A DNA stretch of 39,289 nucleotides from Chloroflexota bacterium (GCA_005880915.1 VBIW01000060.1:1-39289); one strand, 5' to 3'; counted from the stretch's first letter, positions 30,314-38,069 are shown. Notes: a model not told the origin generated them from the letters alone. Made by a program: numbers and translations.

Positions 30314-31845
30314 ACGATCAGTCGCTCGCCGTCGAGATGCGTGGCGTCACCAAGCAGTTTCCAGGCGTGCTCGCCAACAACAAGGTGGACCTCGGCGTGA
30401 GGCGCGGCGAGATCCATGCCCTTGTGGGCGAGAACGGCGCGGGCAAGTCGACCCTTATGAACATCCTCTACGGGCTCGTCCACGCCGACTCAGGCGAGGT
30501 TTTGATCAACGGCAAGGCGGCACACATCGCTGGACCGCGCGACGCGATCGGTCTCGGCATCGGCATGGTGCACCAGCACTTCATGTTGATTCCTGTCTTT
30601 TCGGTCGGCGAGAACATCATGCTCGGCCGCGAACCGGTGACCGGTCCGGGCTTCTACGACCACGCCCGCGCACGAACGGCAATCACCGAGCTGACCAGGC
30701 GTTATGGCCTGGCCCTCGATCCCGACGCGCGGATGGGCGACCTTCCGGTGGGCCTCCAGCAGCGCGCTGAGATCGTGAAGGTGCTCTATCGCGGGGCGGA
30801 CATCCTGATCCTCGACGAGCCGACGGGCGTGCTGACGCCGCAGGAGAGCAAGGAGCTCTTCGGCGTGCTGCGCGACCTGGTCAAGAGTGGCAAGACGATC
30901 ATCTTCATCAGCCACAAGCTGAAGGAGGTGCTCGAGATCTCCGACCGCATCACGGTGATGCGGCGTGGCAAAGTCGTCGGCCACCTGATCACCAAAGACA
31001 CCAACGAAGAGGCGATCGCCACCCTGATGGTGGGGCGGGCAGTCCTGCTGCGGGTGGACAAGGCCCCGGCCAAGCCAGGCGGGGTTGCGCTCGAGGTCGA
31101 GAACCTCACCGCAAACTCCGATCAGTCGGTGCCGGCCCTGAAGGGCGCGTCGTTCGTGCTGCACTACGGCGAGATCCTTGGCATCGCCGGCGTCGAGGGC
31201 AACGGGCAGAGCGAGCTGATGGAGGTGCTCGCGGGCACCCGTCGCGCGACCGGCGGCCAGGTATTGCTCGCGGGGCGAGACATCACGACCATGGACGCCA
31301 ACACGGAGCGCGACGCGGGGGTCGCGTTCATCCCTGAGGACCGGCGAGGCACCGGACTCGTGCTGAGCTTCTCCATCGCTGAAAACTCGATCCTCGGCCG
31401 CGAGCGCACGCCGACTTTCTCATGGCGCCATTTCGTGCTCAATCTCATCGCGATCCGAAATTGGGCCCTGAAGCTGGTCAAGGAGTTCGACATCCGCACG
31501 CCGAGCATCGACGTCGCCGTCCGCAACCTGTCAGGGGGCAACCAGCAGAAGGTCATCGTGGCGCGAGAGATAGGCAGCAACCCCAAAGTGCTGTTGGCGG
31601 CGCAGCCGACGCGCGGCGTCGACATAGGGGCGATCGAGTTCATCCACCGCCAGATCGTGCGCGAGCGCGACAACGGCGCGGCCGTCCTTCTCGTGTCAGC
31701 CGAGCTCGACGAGGTGCGTTCGCTGTCGGACCGCATCGCCGTCATGTACGAGGGCCGGATCGTCAGCATCGAGCCTCCGGATACGCCGGAAGAAAGGCTC
31801 GGCCTGCTGATGACAGGCGGCGGCGCCAGAGAGGGAGCGGCTTAG
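30310..31845 (+). CDS. Nucleoside ABC transporter ATPase (two-domain)
   Basis: A 511-residue protein with two ABC domains, as in BMP-linked importers and sugar (RbsA/MglA) ATPases. Domain 1 has Walker A GENGAGKST at residues 40-48, a signature-like LPVGLQQRAEIVKVL and Walker B ILILDEPTGVLTP. Domain 2 has a degenerate Walker A (GVEGNGQSELMEVL, no Lys-Ser/Thr), a normal signature LSGGNQQKVIVARE, and a weak Walker B VLLAAQPTRGVDIG. One competent and one altered site is the rule in this family. It drives nucleoside import and ends the operon; REP-like repeats follow. Confidence 0.95.
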   Translation: MNDQSLAVEMRGVTKQFPGVLANNKVDLGVRRGEIHALVGENGAGKSTLMNILYGLVHADSGEVLINGKAAHIAGPRDAIGLGIGMVHQHFMLIPVFSVGENIMLGREPVTGPGFYDHARARTAITELTRRYGLALDPDARMGDLPVGLQQRAEIVKVLYRGADILILDEPTGVLTPQESKELFGVLRDLVKSGKTIIFISHKLKEVLEISDRITVMRRGKVVGHLITKDTNEEAIATLMVGRAVLLRVDKAPAKPGGVALEVENLTANSDQSVPALKGASFVLHYGEILGIAGVEGNGQSELMEVLAGTRRATGGQVLLAGRDITTMDANTERDAGVAFIPEDRRGTGLVLSFSIAENSILGRERTPTFSWRHFVLNLIAIRNWALKLVKEFDIRTPSIDVAVRNLSGGNQQKVIVAREIGSNPKVLLAAQPTRGVDIGAIEFIHRQIVRERDNGAAVLLVSAELDEVRSLSDRIAVMYEGRIVSIEPPDTPEERLGLLMTGGGAREGAA

Positions 31846-31857
31846 AGGGGGTGGCTG

Positions 31858-31910
31858 CTCCTCCCCACTCATGGGGAGGTGGCGGCAAAGCCGCCGGAGG
31901 GACTCCCCCA
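31858..31910. repeat. REP-like double hairpin, copy 1
   Basis: CTCCTCCCCACTCATGGGGAGG forms one hairpin (CCTCCCCA/TGGGGAGG) and GGCGGCAAAGCCGCC a second one right after. Part of a local family also present at 31965, 32010 and 37937. Confidence 0.75.
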
Positions 31911-31948
31911 ATTGATGGTGAGGCCGGGATGGGCTGCGCCGGAGAGGC
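31911..31948. repeat. Second repeat type, copy 1
   Basis: The block beginning ATTGATGGTGAGGCCGGGAT, and continuing to about CGGAGAGG, recurs at 32062-32098 with small changes. It directly follows a REP-like copy in both cases, separated by at most three bases. Confidence 0.65.
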
Positions 31949-31964
31949 TGGCGACTCCAGGTCG

Positions 31965-32009
31965 GCTCCTCCCCATTCATGGGAGGTGGCTGCAAAGCCG
32001 CCGAAGGGG
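31965..32009. repeat. REP-like double hairpin, copy 2
   Basis: CTCCTCCCCATTCATGGGAGG followed by GGCTGCAAAGCCGCC; a slightly degenerate copy, lacking one G in the first hairpin and with a changed second stem. Confidence 0.7.
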
Positions 32010-32058
32010 CTCCTCCCCATTCATGGGGAGGTGGCGGCGAAGCCGCCGGAGGGGCTCC
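32010..32058. repeat. REP-like double hairpin, copy 3
   Basis: CTCCTCCCCATTCATGGGGAGG then GGCGGCGAAGCCGCC, head to tail with copy 2. Both stems are perfect. The whole 31846-32108 gap is made of these repeats and holds no gene. Confidence 0.75.
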
Positions 32059-32061
32059 TTC

Positions 32062-32098
32062 CATTGATGGTGAGGCCGGGATGGGGCTGCACCAGAGG
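32062..32098. repeat. Second repeat type, copy 2
   Basis: Matches 31911-31948 (ATTGATGGTGAGGCCGGGAT, then GGGGCTGCACCAGAGG). It sits just before the stop of the leftward HAD gene. Confidence 0.65.
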
Positions 32099-32108
32099 AA
32101 TTGGAGGC

Positions 32109-32804
32109 TTAAATCGTCTCGAGCAGTTCAGGCAGCTCTCGAATGCTCGCGGCGCGCCGCCATCCCTGCTTCGGCAGCTCCTCATCCGGCACATGCTCGT
32201 GGTGCCACGTGACCTCATAAGGGATGTGGACCGCGCGCCCGCCAAGCGCAACCACGGGGACCACGTCAGAGCGCAGCGAGTTGCCGACCATGACGAACTC
32301 GTCCGGCTTGATGCCGCGCCGCTGAAAGACGCCGCGATAGGTGTCGACGTTCTTCTCGGTGAGGATCTCGACGCCGAGAAAGAGCTCGCCGAGGCCTGAT
32401 CGCGCGAGCTTGCTCTCCTGGTCGAACAGGTCGCCTTTGGTGATGAGCAGCAGGTCGTAGCGCCCGCTCACGCCGCGGAGAGTTTCCTCCACACCGTCGA
32501 TGAGCTTCGTCGGCTCCATCAGCATCCGCTTGCCCCAGCCGAGGATGACCTCGAGGTCGGTGGCGGGAATGCGTCCCTGCGTGAGCTCGATCGCCGTCTC
32601 GAGCATTGAGAGGGTGAACGACTTGACGCCGTAGCCGTAGATGCTGAGGTTCTTCATCTCCATCTCCGACAGCCGCGCGTCGACGTCGGCGTCCGGGACA
32701 TGTCGCTTCAGCAGCTCGCGAAACTCGGCCTGCGTGACGCTGAATCGAGTCTCGCTGTGCCACAGCGTGTCGTCGCCGTCAAAACCTACAACCCGGATTG
32801 GCAT
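32109..32804 (-). CDS. HAD family hydrolase
   Basis: A 231-residue haloacid-dehalogenase-type phosphatase. Motif I is FDGDDTLW near residues 8-15 (nucleophile Asp and the following acid), motif II is LLITKGD, and motifs III/IV appear as KPDEFVMVGNSLRSDVVPVVALGGRAVHIP. A helical cap lies between motifs I and II (subtype C1). The substrate is probably a small phosphate ester in the cytosol; with the nucleoside island next door a nucleotide or sugar phosphate is possible but not shown. GATAAT lies 8 bases before the ATG, suggesting a leaderless message. Confidence 0.9.
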   Translation of the reverse strand: MPIRVVGFDGDDTLWHSETRFSVTQAEFRELLKRHVPDADVDARLSEMEMKNLSIYGYGVKSFTLSMLETAIELTQGRIPATDLEVILGWGKRMLMEPTKLIDGVEETLRGVSGRYDLLLITKGDLFDQESKLARSGLGELFLGVEILTEKNVDTYRGVFQRRGIKPDEFVMVGNSLRSDVVPVVALGGRAVHIPYEVTWHHEHVPDEELPKQGWRRAASIRELPELLETI

Positions 32805-32812
32805 GCATCCCG

Positions 32813-32818
32813 ATTATC
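32813..32818 (-). promoter_or_regulatory. -10-like element of a leaderless HAD gene
   Basis: Reading leftward, GATAAT ends 8 bases before the ATG of the HAD gene. No Shine-Dalgarno is present. The element lies in the 21-base gap after the propeller protein gene. Confidence 0.45.
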
Positions 32819-32825
32819 CGGGGTG

Positions 32826-34877
32826 CTACGGCCAGGAGCCCTTGATGGTCTCCCAGTGGGCTCCGCCGTCAAAGGTACGATGTACACCACCGCGGACCGT
32901 CCCATAACCAACTTTGTCATCGGCGAATACAAAGACAGAACTGACGCCAGCAGCGTCCTGGTAATCAGACGAATACGCGTGCCAGTCCTGACCGGCGTCA
33001 AGCGTTTCTTCGGCTTGCCCGTTATTGGCGATCCGCAGCCAGCGGGTCGGCGTGACAAAGGTCTCGACTCCCAGTGAAGGCACCAGATACTTCCAGCCGG
33101 CTCCGCCATCGGTCGACTCAAAGACAAACGAACGGGGCAGTCCTTGGTCATTTGTCCCCGAGGAGTCAACGAGGATTGTGGTGCCGAATGTCTTGATCGA
33201 CACAACGCGCAGTGCCACACCACCATTTCCAGTTACCCACCCAGGCGGGTCAGGCAGTTTGCTCGCCGACCAGGTCACTCCGCCGTCCGCGGTTCGATAG
33301 ATGGTCGAACGATCGAGGGTATCGCCGGTTGCCAAGAATCCGTGTTGAGGGTCGGCAAACGCGATCGCGTCTTTGCACTGGTCGAACGCCAACGCTCCCG
33401 CAACGCTCTGCCCGTAGACGGCGGCAGCGATTAGCTGCCAGCTTTTCGCGCCGTCGTACGTATGCCAGAGCTGCGCTCCTTGAGCACTGCAGCTCGTGGC
33501 GGGGACGCCCGGAAACAGCACCCAGCCGTCCATGCTGTCGACGAACGTGATCATGGGAGGTCCACCGCCACCCGAATACGGAGCCCACTGGCGCTGCTGC
33601 CAGGTCTTGCCTTGATCCACGGAGCGGAAGAGGTATTGCCCAGCAACAAGCGCCCAGACCACGTTGGCCGAGGGCGCACTCAGCGCTGCGTCGGTGGGCA
33701 TGGGGATGCTGCCGCCCTTGGCACCAGGGGTCGGCGTTGGACCGCTCACGTGTTGCGTGCCCGGGGTGGCGATCCTGACCCAGTGTGCTCCGCCATCGAT
33801 AGTGCGCTGCAATGAACCGCGTCCCTCCGCATATCCGACCTGCGCGTCGGCAAAGACGAACTGCGCGCCGGCTGGTGTGTCGGTGTTGAAGTCCGAGCCG
33901 TATTGGTGGAACTGCTGGCCGCCGTTTGTCGATTCGAATGACTGACCCGGCATCGCGAGCTGCAGCCATCGCGTCTCGCTGACCATGACCATGGAGCGCG
34001 AGGCGACCTTTTGCTTCCACACCCACGTGACTCCCCGGTCAGTTGAAACGAAGATGTACTGGCGGTCTGGAATGTCCGGGTAAGGCGTGCCCGCCCCCTG
34101 CAGGCCGGACGCCTCGACGTAGAGCGTGCTGCCGAATCGCTTCATCCAGTCGGCACGCAGGGTGAATCCGCCTGGCAGCGTTCTGAAATCCGGCGGGTCG
34201 GGCAGCCTGCTTGCTTTCCAGACGTGGCCGCCATCACGGGTGAAATAGATGGTGGGCTGGTTGTTATCGTCCCAGGCGCTGATGAACCCCTGCTTCGAAT
34301 CATCGAACCAGATTCGCTCCTTGCACTGGCTCTCCGCGATGCCGCCCGCAAACAGGTTTTGCCAGGTGGCCCCTGCGTCGGTCGTGTGCCAGACCGCCGC
34401 CTGGGCTTGCTGGCACTGCGTCGTCGGAGATCCGGGCGCGAGCAGCCATCCCTCGTGGTCGTCGATAAAGGACATCGACGGCCTGACGCCAAACTCCGCC
34501 GGCATCGGCCGCTGCTCCCAGTGGGCGCCCTGGTCTGTGGACCGGTACAGGCCAACGTAGTCGACCAGGACCCAGACCACGCTGCTCGACGGGGCGACCA
34601 GCTGGGCGGTGGTCGGCAGCGCGATCGGCGTAGGTGAAACGACACGCGCGCCGCTCGCCAGCCCGCCATGCGTGCGGCCAAAGTTCCGTGCTGCCATCAG
34701 CACGCCGACCGACGTCACCGTCAACACAAAGACCGTGGCGAGCGCAATCGCCGGCATCAAATTGAGTCGCGGCCGGCCCTGGTCGAACGCGCCACGCAGG
34801 CGGGTGCGGAACTCGGGCGACGGTGCGCCGCTCCGTGCGTCGAGGGCGCGGCGGAGCTCGTTCTCTTCGGGTGTCAT
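32826..34877 (-). CDS. Membrane-anchored duplicated beta-propeller (BNR/Ycf48-like) protein, partner of an ECF sigma factor
   Basis: A 683-residue protein. The first 40 residues are cytosolic and charged (EENELRRALDARSGAPSPEFRTRLRGAFDQ), followed by one membrane helix at about 41-63 (MPAIALATVFVLTVTSVGVLMAA). The outside part has two similar halves of about 300 residues, each with BNR-type repeats: DQGAHWEQR, FIDDHEGWLL, WHTTDAGATWQNL in the first; DQGKTWQQR, FVDSMDGWVLFPG, WHTYDGAKSWQLI in the second. This resembles Ycf48/Hcf136 or sialidase-like propellers. The ATG overlaps the sigma factor stop (ATGA), so the short cytosolic part may act as an anti-sigma domain, with the propellers as sensor. 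No zinc-binding anti-sigma motif is visible. Confidence 0.78.
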   Translation of the reverse strand: MTPEENELRRALDARSGAPSPEFRTRLRGAFDQGRPRLNLMPAIALATVFVLTVTSVGVLMAARNFGRTHGGLASGARVVSPTPIALPTTAQLVAPSSSVVWVLVDYVGLYRSTDQGAHWEQRPMPAEFGVRPSMSFIDDHEGWLLAPGSPTTQCQQAQAAVWHTTDAGATWQNLFAGGIAESQCKERIWFDDSKQGFISAWDDNNQPTIYFTRDGGHVWKASRLPDPPDFRTLPGGFTLRADWMKRFGSTLYVEASGLQGAGTPYPDIPDRQYIFVSTDRGVTWVWKQKVASRSMVMVSETRWLQLAMPGQSFESTNGGQQFHQYGSDFNTDTPAGAQFVFADAQVGYAEGRGSLQRTIDGGAHWVRIATPGTQHVSGPTPTPGAKGGSIPMPTDAALSAPSANVVWALVAGQYLFRSVDQGKTWQQRQWAPYSGGGGPPMITFVDSMDGWVLFPGVPATSCSAQGAQLWHTYDGAKSWQLIAAAVYGQSVAGALAFDQCKDAIAFADPQHGFLATGDTLDRSTIYRTADGGVTWSASKLPDPPGWVTGNGGVALRVVSIKTFGTTILVDSSGTNDQGLPRSFVFESTDGGAGWKYLVPSLGVETFVTPTRWLRIANNGQAEETLDAGQDWHAYSSDYQDAAGVSSVFVFADDKVGYGTVRGGVHRTFDGGAHWETIKGSWP

Positions 34878-35395
34878 CCGTTGACCTCCAGAACCAATCC
34901 AGGACGCAGCGCCGCCAGCGCACGGTGAACACGCTGCCGCGCTGCACCCTCCGAGCACCGCAACACGCGGGCCACTTCGTCGATGGGCAGGTCGAGGTGG
35001 TAGTAGAGGGTCAGCACGAGAAGGTGTGGAGGCGCCAGCTGGGCGAGGGCTGCATCAAGGTCGGCGCGGTCCGCCCACATGTCCGCCTGTGGGGCGGATT
35101 CGGATCTGATGTCGGGAAACCGCAGGACGTTCCACCACCGCGCCCGCCGTGAACTGCGGCACTCGTTGGCGACGATCGCGAGGAACCACGGCCGCATTGG
35201 CGATCCTGGGCGGAACTGATCGAGCTTGCGCCAGGCTTTGAGCGCCGCCTCTTGCACCGCATCCTCCGCCGCTCCTTTGTCGTTCAGCATCGTCATCGCC
35301 AGCCGGAACGCGGGATCGAGAACCGGTGCCAAGAGCTCCTCGAAGGCAAGACCGTCGCCCGCCTTCGCCCGTTCCAAAGCGCCCTGCTCACTCAC
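34874..35395 (-). CDS. ECF-type RNA polymerase sigma factor
   Basis: A 173-residue sigma-70 family factor of the extracytoplasmic-function group. Region 2 is LLAPVLDPAFRLAMTMLNDKGAAEDAVQEAALKAWRKLDQFRPGSPMRPWFLAIVANECR, and region 4 is LAPPHLLVLTLYYHLDLPIDEVARVLRCSEGAARQRVHRALAALR. It lacks regions 1 and 3. It directs transcription of a small gene set, usually including its own operon. The following gene, coupled by ATGA, encodes a membrane protein placed where an anti-sigma factor is expected. It is divergent from the VOC dioxygenase gene. Confidence 0.93.
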   Translation of the reverse strand: MSEQGALERAKAGDGLAFEELLAPVLDPAFRLAMTMLNDKGAAEDAVQEAALKAWRKLDQFRPGSPMRPWFLAIVANECRSSRRARWWNVLRFPDIRSESAPQADMWADRADLDAALAQLAPPHLLVLTLYYHLDLPIDEVARVLRCSEGAARQRVHRALAALRPGLVLEVNG

Positions 35396-35495
35396 TCACG
35401 CCGCTGCCTACAGGTTCTACGCACCGACCCGCGCTTCTGTTACGCCGGGGGCCTCTGGAACAATCCGCGGGCAGTTCCGGGTACAAGTAGAAGAG

Positions 35496-36425
35496 ATGAA
35501 GAACCTGAACGGCATCCACCACATCAGCGCCATCACCGCCGATGCGACCAAAAGCGTCCTGTTTTACACCGGCCTGATGGGCCTGCGCCTGGTCAAGAAG
35601 ACGGTCAACCAGGACAACCCGGCGGTCTACCACCTCTTCTACGCGGACGAGGACGGCAGCCCTGGCGCCGACCTCACCTTCTTCGAGTACCCGGGCCTGG
35701 TGCGCGGCCGCGCAGGCGCGGGGATGATTCACCGGATCGCGTTCCGAGTTGGCAGCGAAGAGGCGCTCGATTTCTGGACCCGGCGTCTGGCAGGCGCGGG
35801 CCTCGAGTCCACCATTGACGGCAACAAGCTCCGCTTCGCGGACCCCGAGGGTCTGGGCTTCGAGCTCATCGCAGAACCGACGCATGACCAGCCGCTGGTG
35901 GCGCAGCACCCCGAGATCCCCGACAAGTTCGCTCTCCAGGGCTTTGCCGGAGTCCGCGCATTCGAGCGCGTGCGCGGTGCCAGTCACCAGTTCTTGAGCG
36001 AGACGCTCGGCTTCCAGGGCACCGGCCCGGATTCGTACGACGCGCGGGGCGAATCGCGTGGCTCCTTCTACGTCTACGACGCCGCACCCGACGCGCGCGG
36101 CCTAGGCGGTGCGGGTACCGTGCACCACCTCGCGTGGGCCTCGACGATGGAAGACCACGAGGCCTGGCGCGACCGCGTCATCGAGGGAGGGGGCGACCCG
36201 ACTCCGGTGATCGACCGCTTCTACTTCCGCTCCATCTACTTCCGCGAGCCGAGCGGCGTGCTGTTCGAGATCGCGACCATCGGTCCTGGATTCGCGACCG
36301 ACGAGCCAAAGGAGCACCTCGGCGAGAAGCTGTCCCTGCCGCCAGCGTTCGAATATCTCCGGGCCCAGGTCGAGGCGAACCTGACACCGCTGCCGAACCC
36401 GCGAGAAACGAGCCCGATCAGATAG
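35496..36425 (+). CDS. VOC family ring-cleaving dioxygenase-like protein
   Basis: A 309-residue protein with two vicinal-oxygen-chelate modules. The first has GIHHISAITADATKSVLFYTGLMGLRLVKKTVNQDNPAVYHLFYADEDGSPGADLTFFEYPG and MIHRIAFRVGS, the second GAGTVHHLAWASTMEDHEAWRDRVIEGGGD and SIYFREPSGVLFEIATIGPGFATDE. Metal ligands are likely His9 or His8, a His in the second module (VHHLAW), and Glu in LFEIAT. This matches MhqO/MhqA-type hydroquinone-specific dioxygenases, which help remove quinones. The ATG has weak purine-rich bases upstream. It might be under the nearby ECF sigma factor or a quinone-sensing repressor; neither is shown. Confidence 0.88.
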   Translation: MKNLNGIHHISAITADATKSVLFYTGLMGLRLVKKTVNQDNPAVYHLFYADEDGSPGADLTFFEYPGLVRGRAGAGMIHRIAFRVGSEEALDFWTRRLAGAGLESTIDGNKLRFADPEGLGFELIAEPTHDQPLVAQHPEIPDKFALQGFAGVRAFERVRGASHQFLSETLGFQGTGPDSYDARGESRGSFYVYDAAPDARGLGGAGTVHHLAWASTMEDHEAWRDRVIEGGGDPTPVIDRFYFRSIYFREPSGVLFEIATIGPGFATDEPKEHLGEKLSLPPAFEYLRAQVEANLTPLPNPRETSPIR

Positions 36426-36951
36426 ACATCTGAGCGCGCAGGGCTCCCAGCTCGTCCATCGTCGCGGGGCCGAGGGCGTGGACCAGCGGCTCCAGGCGCG
36501 CGCCAAGCTCGAGCCTGGGCACCTCGAACTTGTCCCAGCGAGCATCGCCTGAAGCCACGCAGGAGAACTGGAGATTGACCCTGCCTTCTCGTTTCGCGTG
36601 CTCGCGGTACGCGAGCCTGTTGAAGTCCGCGGAAGGGACGAGCCAGGTCCTCGCGAGGAGATGCCGGTCAACATCGAGCAGGCAGACCAGGTAGAGAAGG
36701 CGAGCGCTCTCGGGGATGCCGTCGACCGGATAGTTTGCGAAGGCGACGATGCGGCCCTCGCGGTCGGGGTGGGTCGTGCCCTTCACCTGCAGCCACAGGG
36801 CTCCATAACCTCCGACCTCGGCGACCACGATGTCTCGGTGGTCCACGTCAGGCTCGACGCGGGACGGAATGAGGCGACCGTCGGAACCGGCCAGAATCTC
36901 CGCCTCGACCATCAGCTCGACGAGGGTTCCGAGCGCAGAGCCCTCAAGCAT
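36418..36951 (-). CDS. PD-(D/E)XK nuclease-like protein (DUF4365-like)
   Basis: A 177-residue protein with the layout of PD-(D/E)XK restriction-endonuclease-like folds: an early glutamate (VELMVEAEI, Glu12), then DVDHRDIVVAEVGGYGALWLQVKGTT with Asp40 and Gln55-x-Lys57, matching the D-x(n)-QxK pattern of DUF4365-type proteins. The following strands (VAFANYPVDG, RLLYLVCLLDVD, RTWLVPSADFNRL) fit this family, which is often linked to DNA processing or defence. No methylase or other defence gene is next to it. Its end overlaps the VOC gene by 8 bases, tail to tail. Function remains open. Confidence 0.65.
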   Translation of the reverse strand: MLEGSALGTLVELMVEAEILAGSDGRLIPSRVEPDVDHRDIVVAEVGGYGALWLQVKGTTHPDREGRIVAFANYPVDGIPESARLLYLVCLLDVDRHLLARTWLVPSADFNRLAYREHAKREGRVNLQFSCVASGDARWDKFEVPRLELGARLEPLVHALGPATMDELGALRAQMSI

Positions 36952-37001
36952 GGCGACAGGTTATTAGACCCTCCTGACCTACACCAACCACGACCAGCGA
37001 C

Positions 37002-37643
37002 CTAAGCCGCGATCCCCAGGTACTCCAGCACCGGCTGCATGCGGCACCCGCGGATCGCCTCCAGCGCGTCGTCCACGCTCACCTCGCGCCGGCGGAAGTT
37101 GCGCAGGGCGAACCTGTCGCACGCAGTCTCGGCGCCCGCCCGCCGGCCCCTCATCTCCCGCAGATACCAGTGGAGCCACTCGTGCAGGTAGACGAACCGC
37201 AAGACGTCACGGCGTGTGCGAAACCGCACCTTCTCGGAGATCCAGGCGAACCTCATCCCGTCTCCAGGTTTCCGCCTGGCGCTGAAGTAGACGAGCTCGC
37301 TGAAGGGACGGAACGGCTCGGGGACACGGATGATGATGCGGCCCATGTCGAACTCGCAAAGTCCGGCCAGGTGCGGTTTCGTCCTGTACCGCAGCGGCTT
37401 GATCACGACCCGATAGTCGCCTGGCGACGGCAAGCCGGACAGCGCCCGGCGGACGTCGGCGACCTTGAGCCCTGGCAGGTCGCTGCGGACCGAAAGGCCC
37501 ATCCGGGGACCACGCCTGGCCTGCCGCTGGATCTCCGCAACCGCCCGCCGCACCACCCGAGCGTCGAAATGGGGCTCCTCCACCAGCGAGTGGGCCTGGC
37601 GGCGAGGCCGGCGGCGAGCCGAAGGCAGGATCAGGAGGCTCAT
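37002..37643 (-). CDS. Zincin-like putative metalloprotease
   Basis: A 213-residue protein with HEWLH at residues 154-158 (FVYLHEWLHWYLREMRG) followed by AETACDRFALRNF, with Glu172 as a likely third zinc ligand. This is the HExxH...E arrangement of gluzincin- or SprT-like zincins. The N-terminal part is highly basic (ARRRPRRQAHSL) and the middle forms beta strands (YRVVIKPLRYRTKPHLAGLCEFDMGRIIIRVP). I cannot place it in a named family. TATCTA lies close before the ATG, hinting at a leaderless message. Confidence 0.7.
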   Translation of the reverse strand: MSLLILPSARRRPRRQAHSLVEEPHFDARVVRRAVAEIQRQARRGPRMGLSVRSDLPGLKVADVRRALSGLPSPGDYRVVIKPLRYRTKPHLAGLCEFDMGRIIIRVPEPFRPFSELVYFSARRKPGDGMRFAWISEKVRFRTRRDVLRFVYLHEWLHWYLREMRGRRAGAETACDRFALRNFRRREVSVDDALEAIRGCRMQPVLEYLGIAA

Positions 37644-37795
37644 GGATTGCTAGATAAGCGCCCACAATGGCGGGTCTACTCGGCGCTCTCAGAAGGTTTG
37701 ACAGGGCTTTTGACCATGCCCATTCCGGGGGTGTTGCAGGGGTTCCGGACGTTATACATATGGGTCGGTTTTTGCCCGAAGAAGGGGGTGAGTCA

Positions 37796-37921
37796 ATGCC
37801 AGGCAAGAAGCCAGGTCCGTCGATCAAGAAGCCCAAGACGTACGAAGCCCTGAAGAAGAAGGGGATGAGCAAGTCCCGCGCCGCGCGGATCAGCAACGCG
37901 CAGGCGAGCAAGAGCCGATAA
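37796..37921 (+). CDS. Very small basic protein (MPGKKPGPS type)
   Basis: A 41-residue protein, MPGKKPGPSIKKPKTYEALK then KKGMSKSRAARISNAQASKSR, with a strong Shine-Dalgarno (GGGGGTG) before the ATG. Short proteins with KPGPS...YEALxxKGMSKxxAARIxN are widespread in high-GC Gram-positives and relatives (I recall them under DUF7218). The helical KGMSKSRAARIS part resembles a small nucleic-acid-binding helix. Function unknown. A longer frame reaching back to 37667 is less likely because the added residues do not match the family. Confidence 0.8.
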   Translation: MPGKKPGPSIKKPKTYEALKKKGMSKSRAARISNAQASKSR

Positions 37922-37936
37922 CGCCCAAAAATGCGT

Positions 37937-38006
37937 CCTCTCCATTCATGGGGAGGTGGCTCCTCCCCATTTATGGGGAGGTGGCGCGCAGCGCCGGAGG
38001 GGCTCC
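37937..38006. repeat. REP-like hairpins, copies 4 and 5
   Basis: A partial copy, CTCTCCATTCATGGGGAGG, is followed by CTCCTCCCCATTTATGGGGAGG and GGCGCGCAGCGCC, the same family as the 31858-32058 repeats. The element follows the small basic gene and may end its transcript. Confidence 0.7.
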
Positions 38007-38040
38007 GCCGTAGGGGCTCCGCCGTAGGGGCTCCGCCGTA
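37999..38040. repeat. Three tandem copies of a 14-base unit
   Basis: GGGGCTCCGCCGTA is repeated three times without change, followed by a partial GGGGCTACT. It grows out of the end of the REP-like copy, whose normal end is GGAGGGGCTCC. Confidence 0.9.
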
Positions 38041-38069
38041 GGGGCTACTCCAAACCCCATCATTAGGTC

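Noticed and set aside
31858..32098. Possible CRISPR array
   Set aside because: The repeats are palindromic REP-like units of two kinds with irregular spacing and no unique spacers of constant size; no cas genes are nearby.
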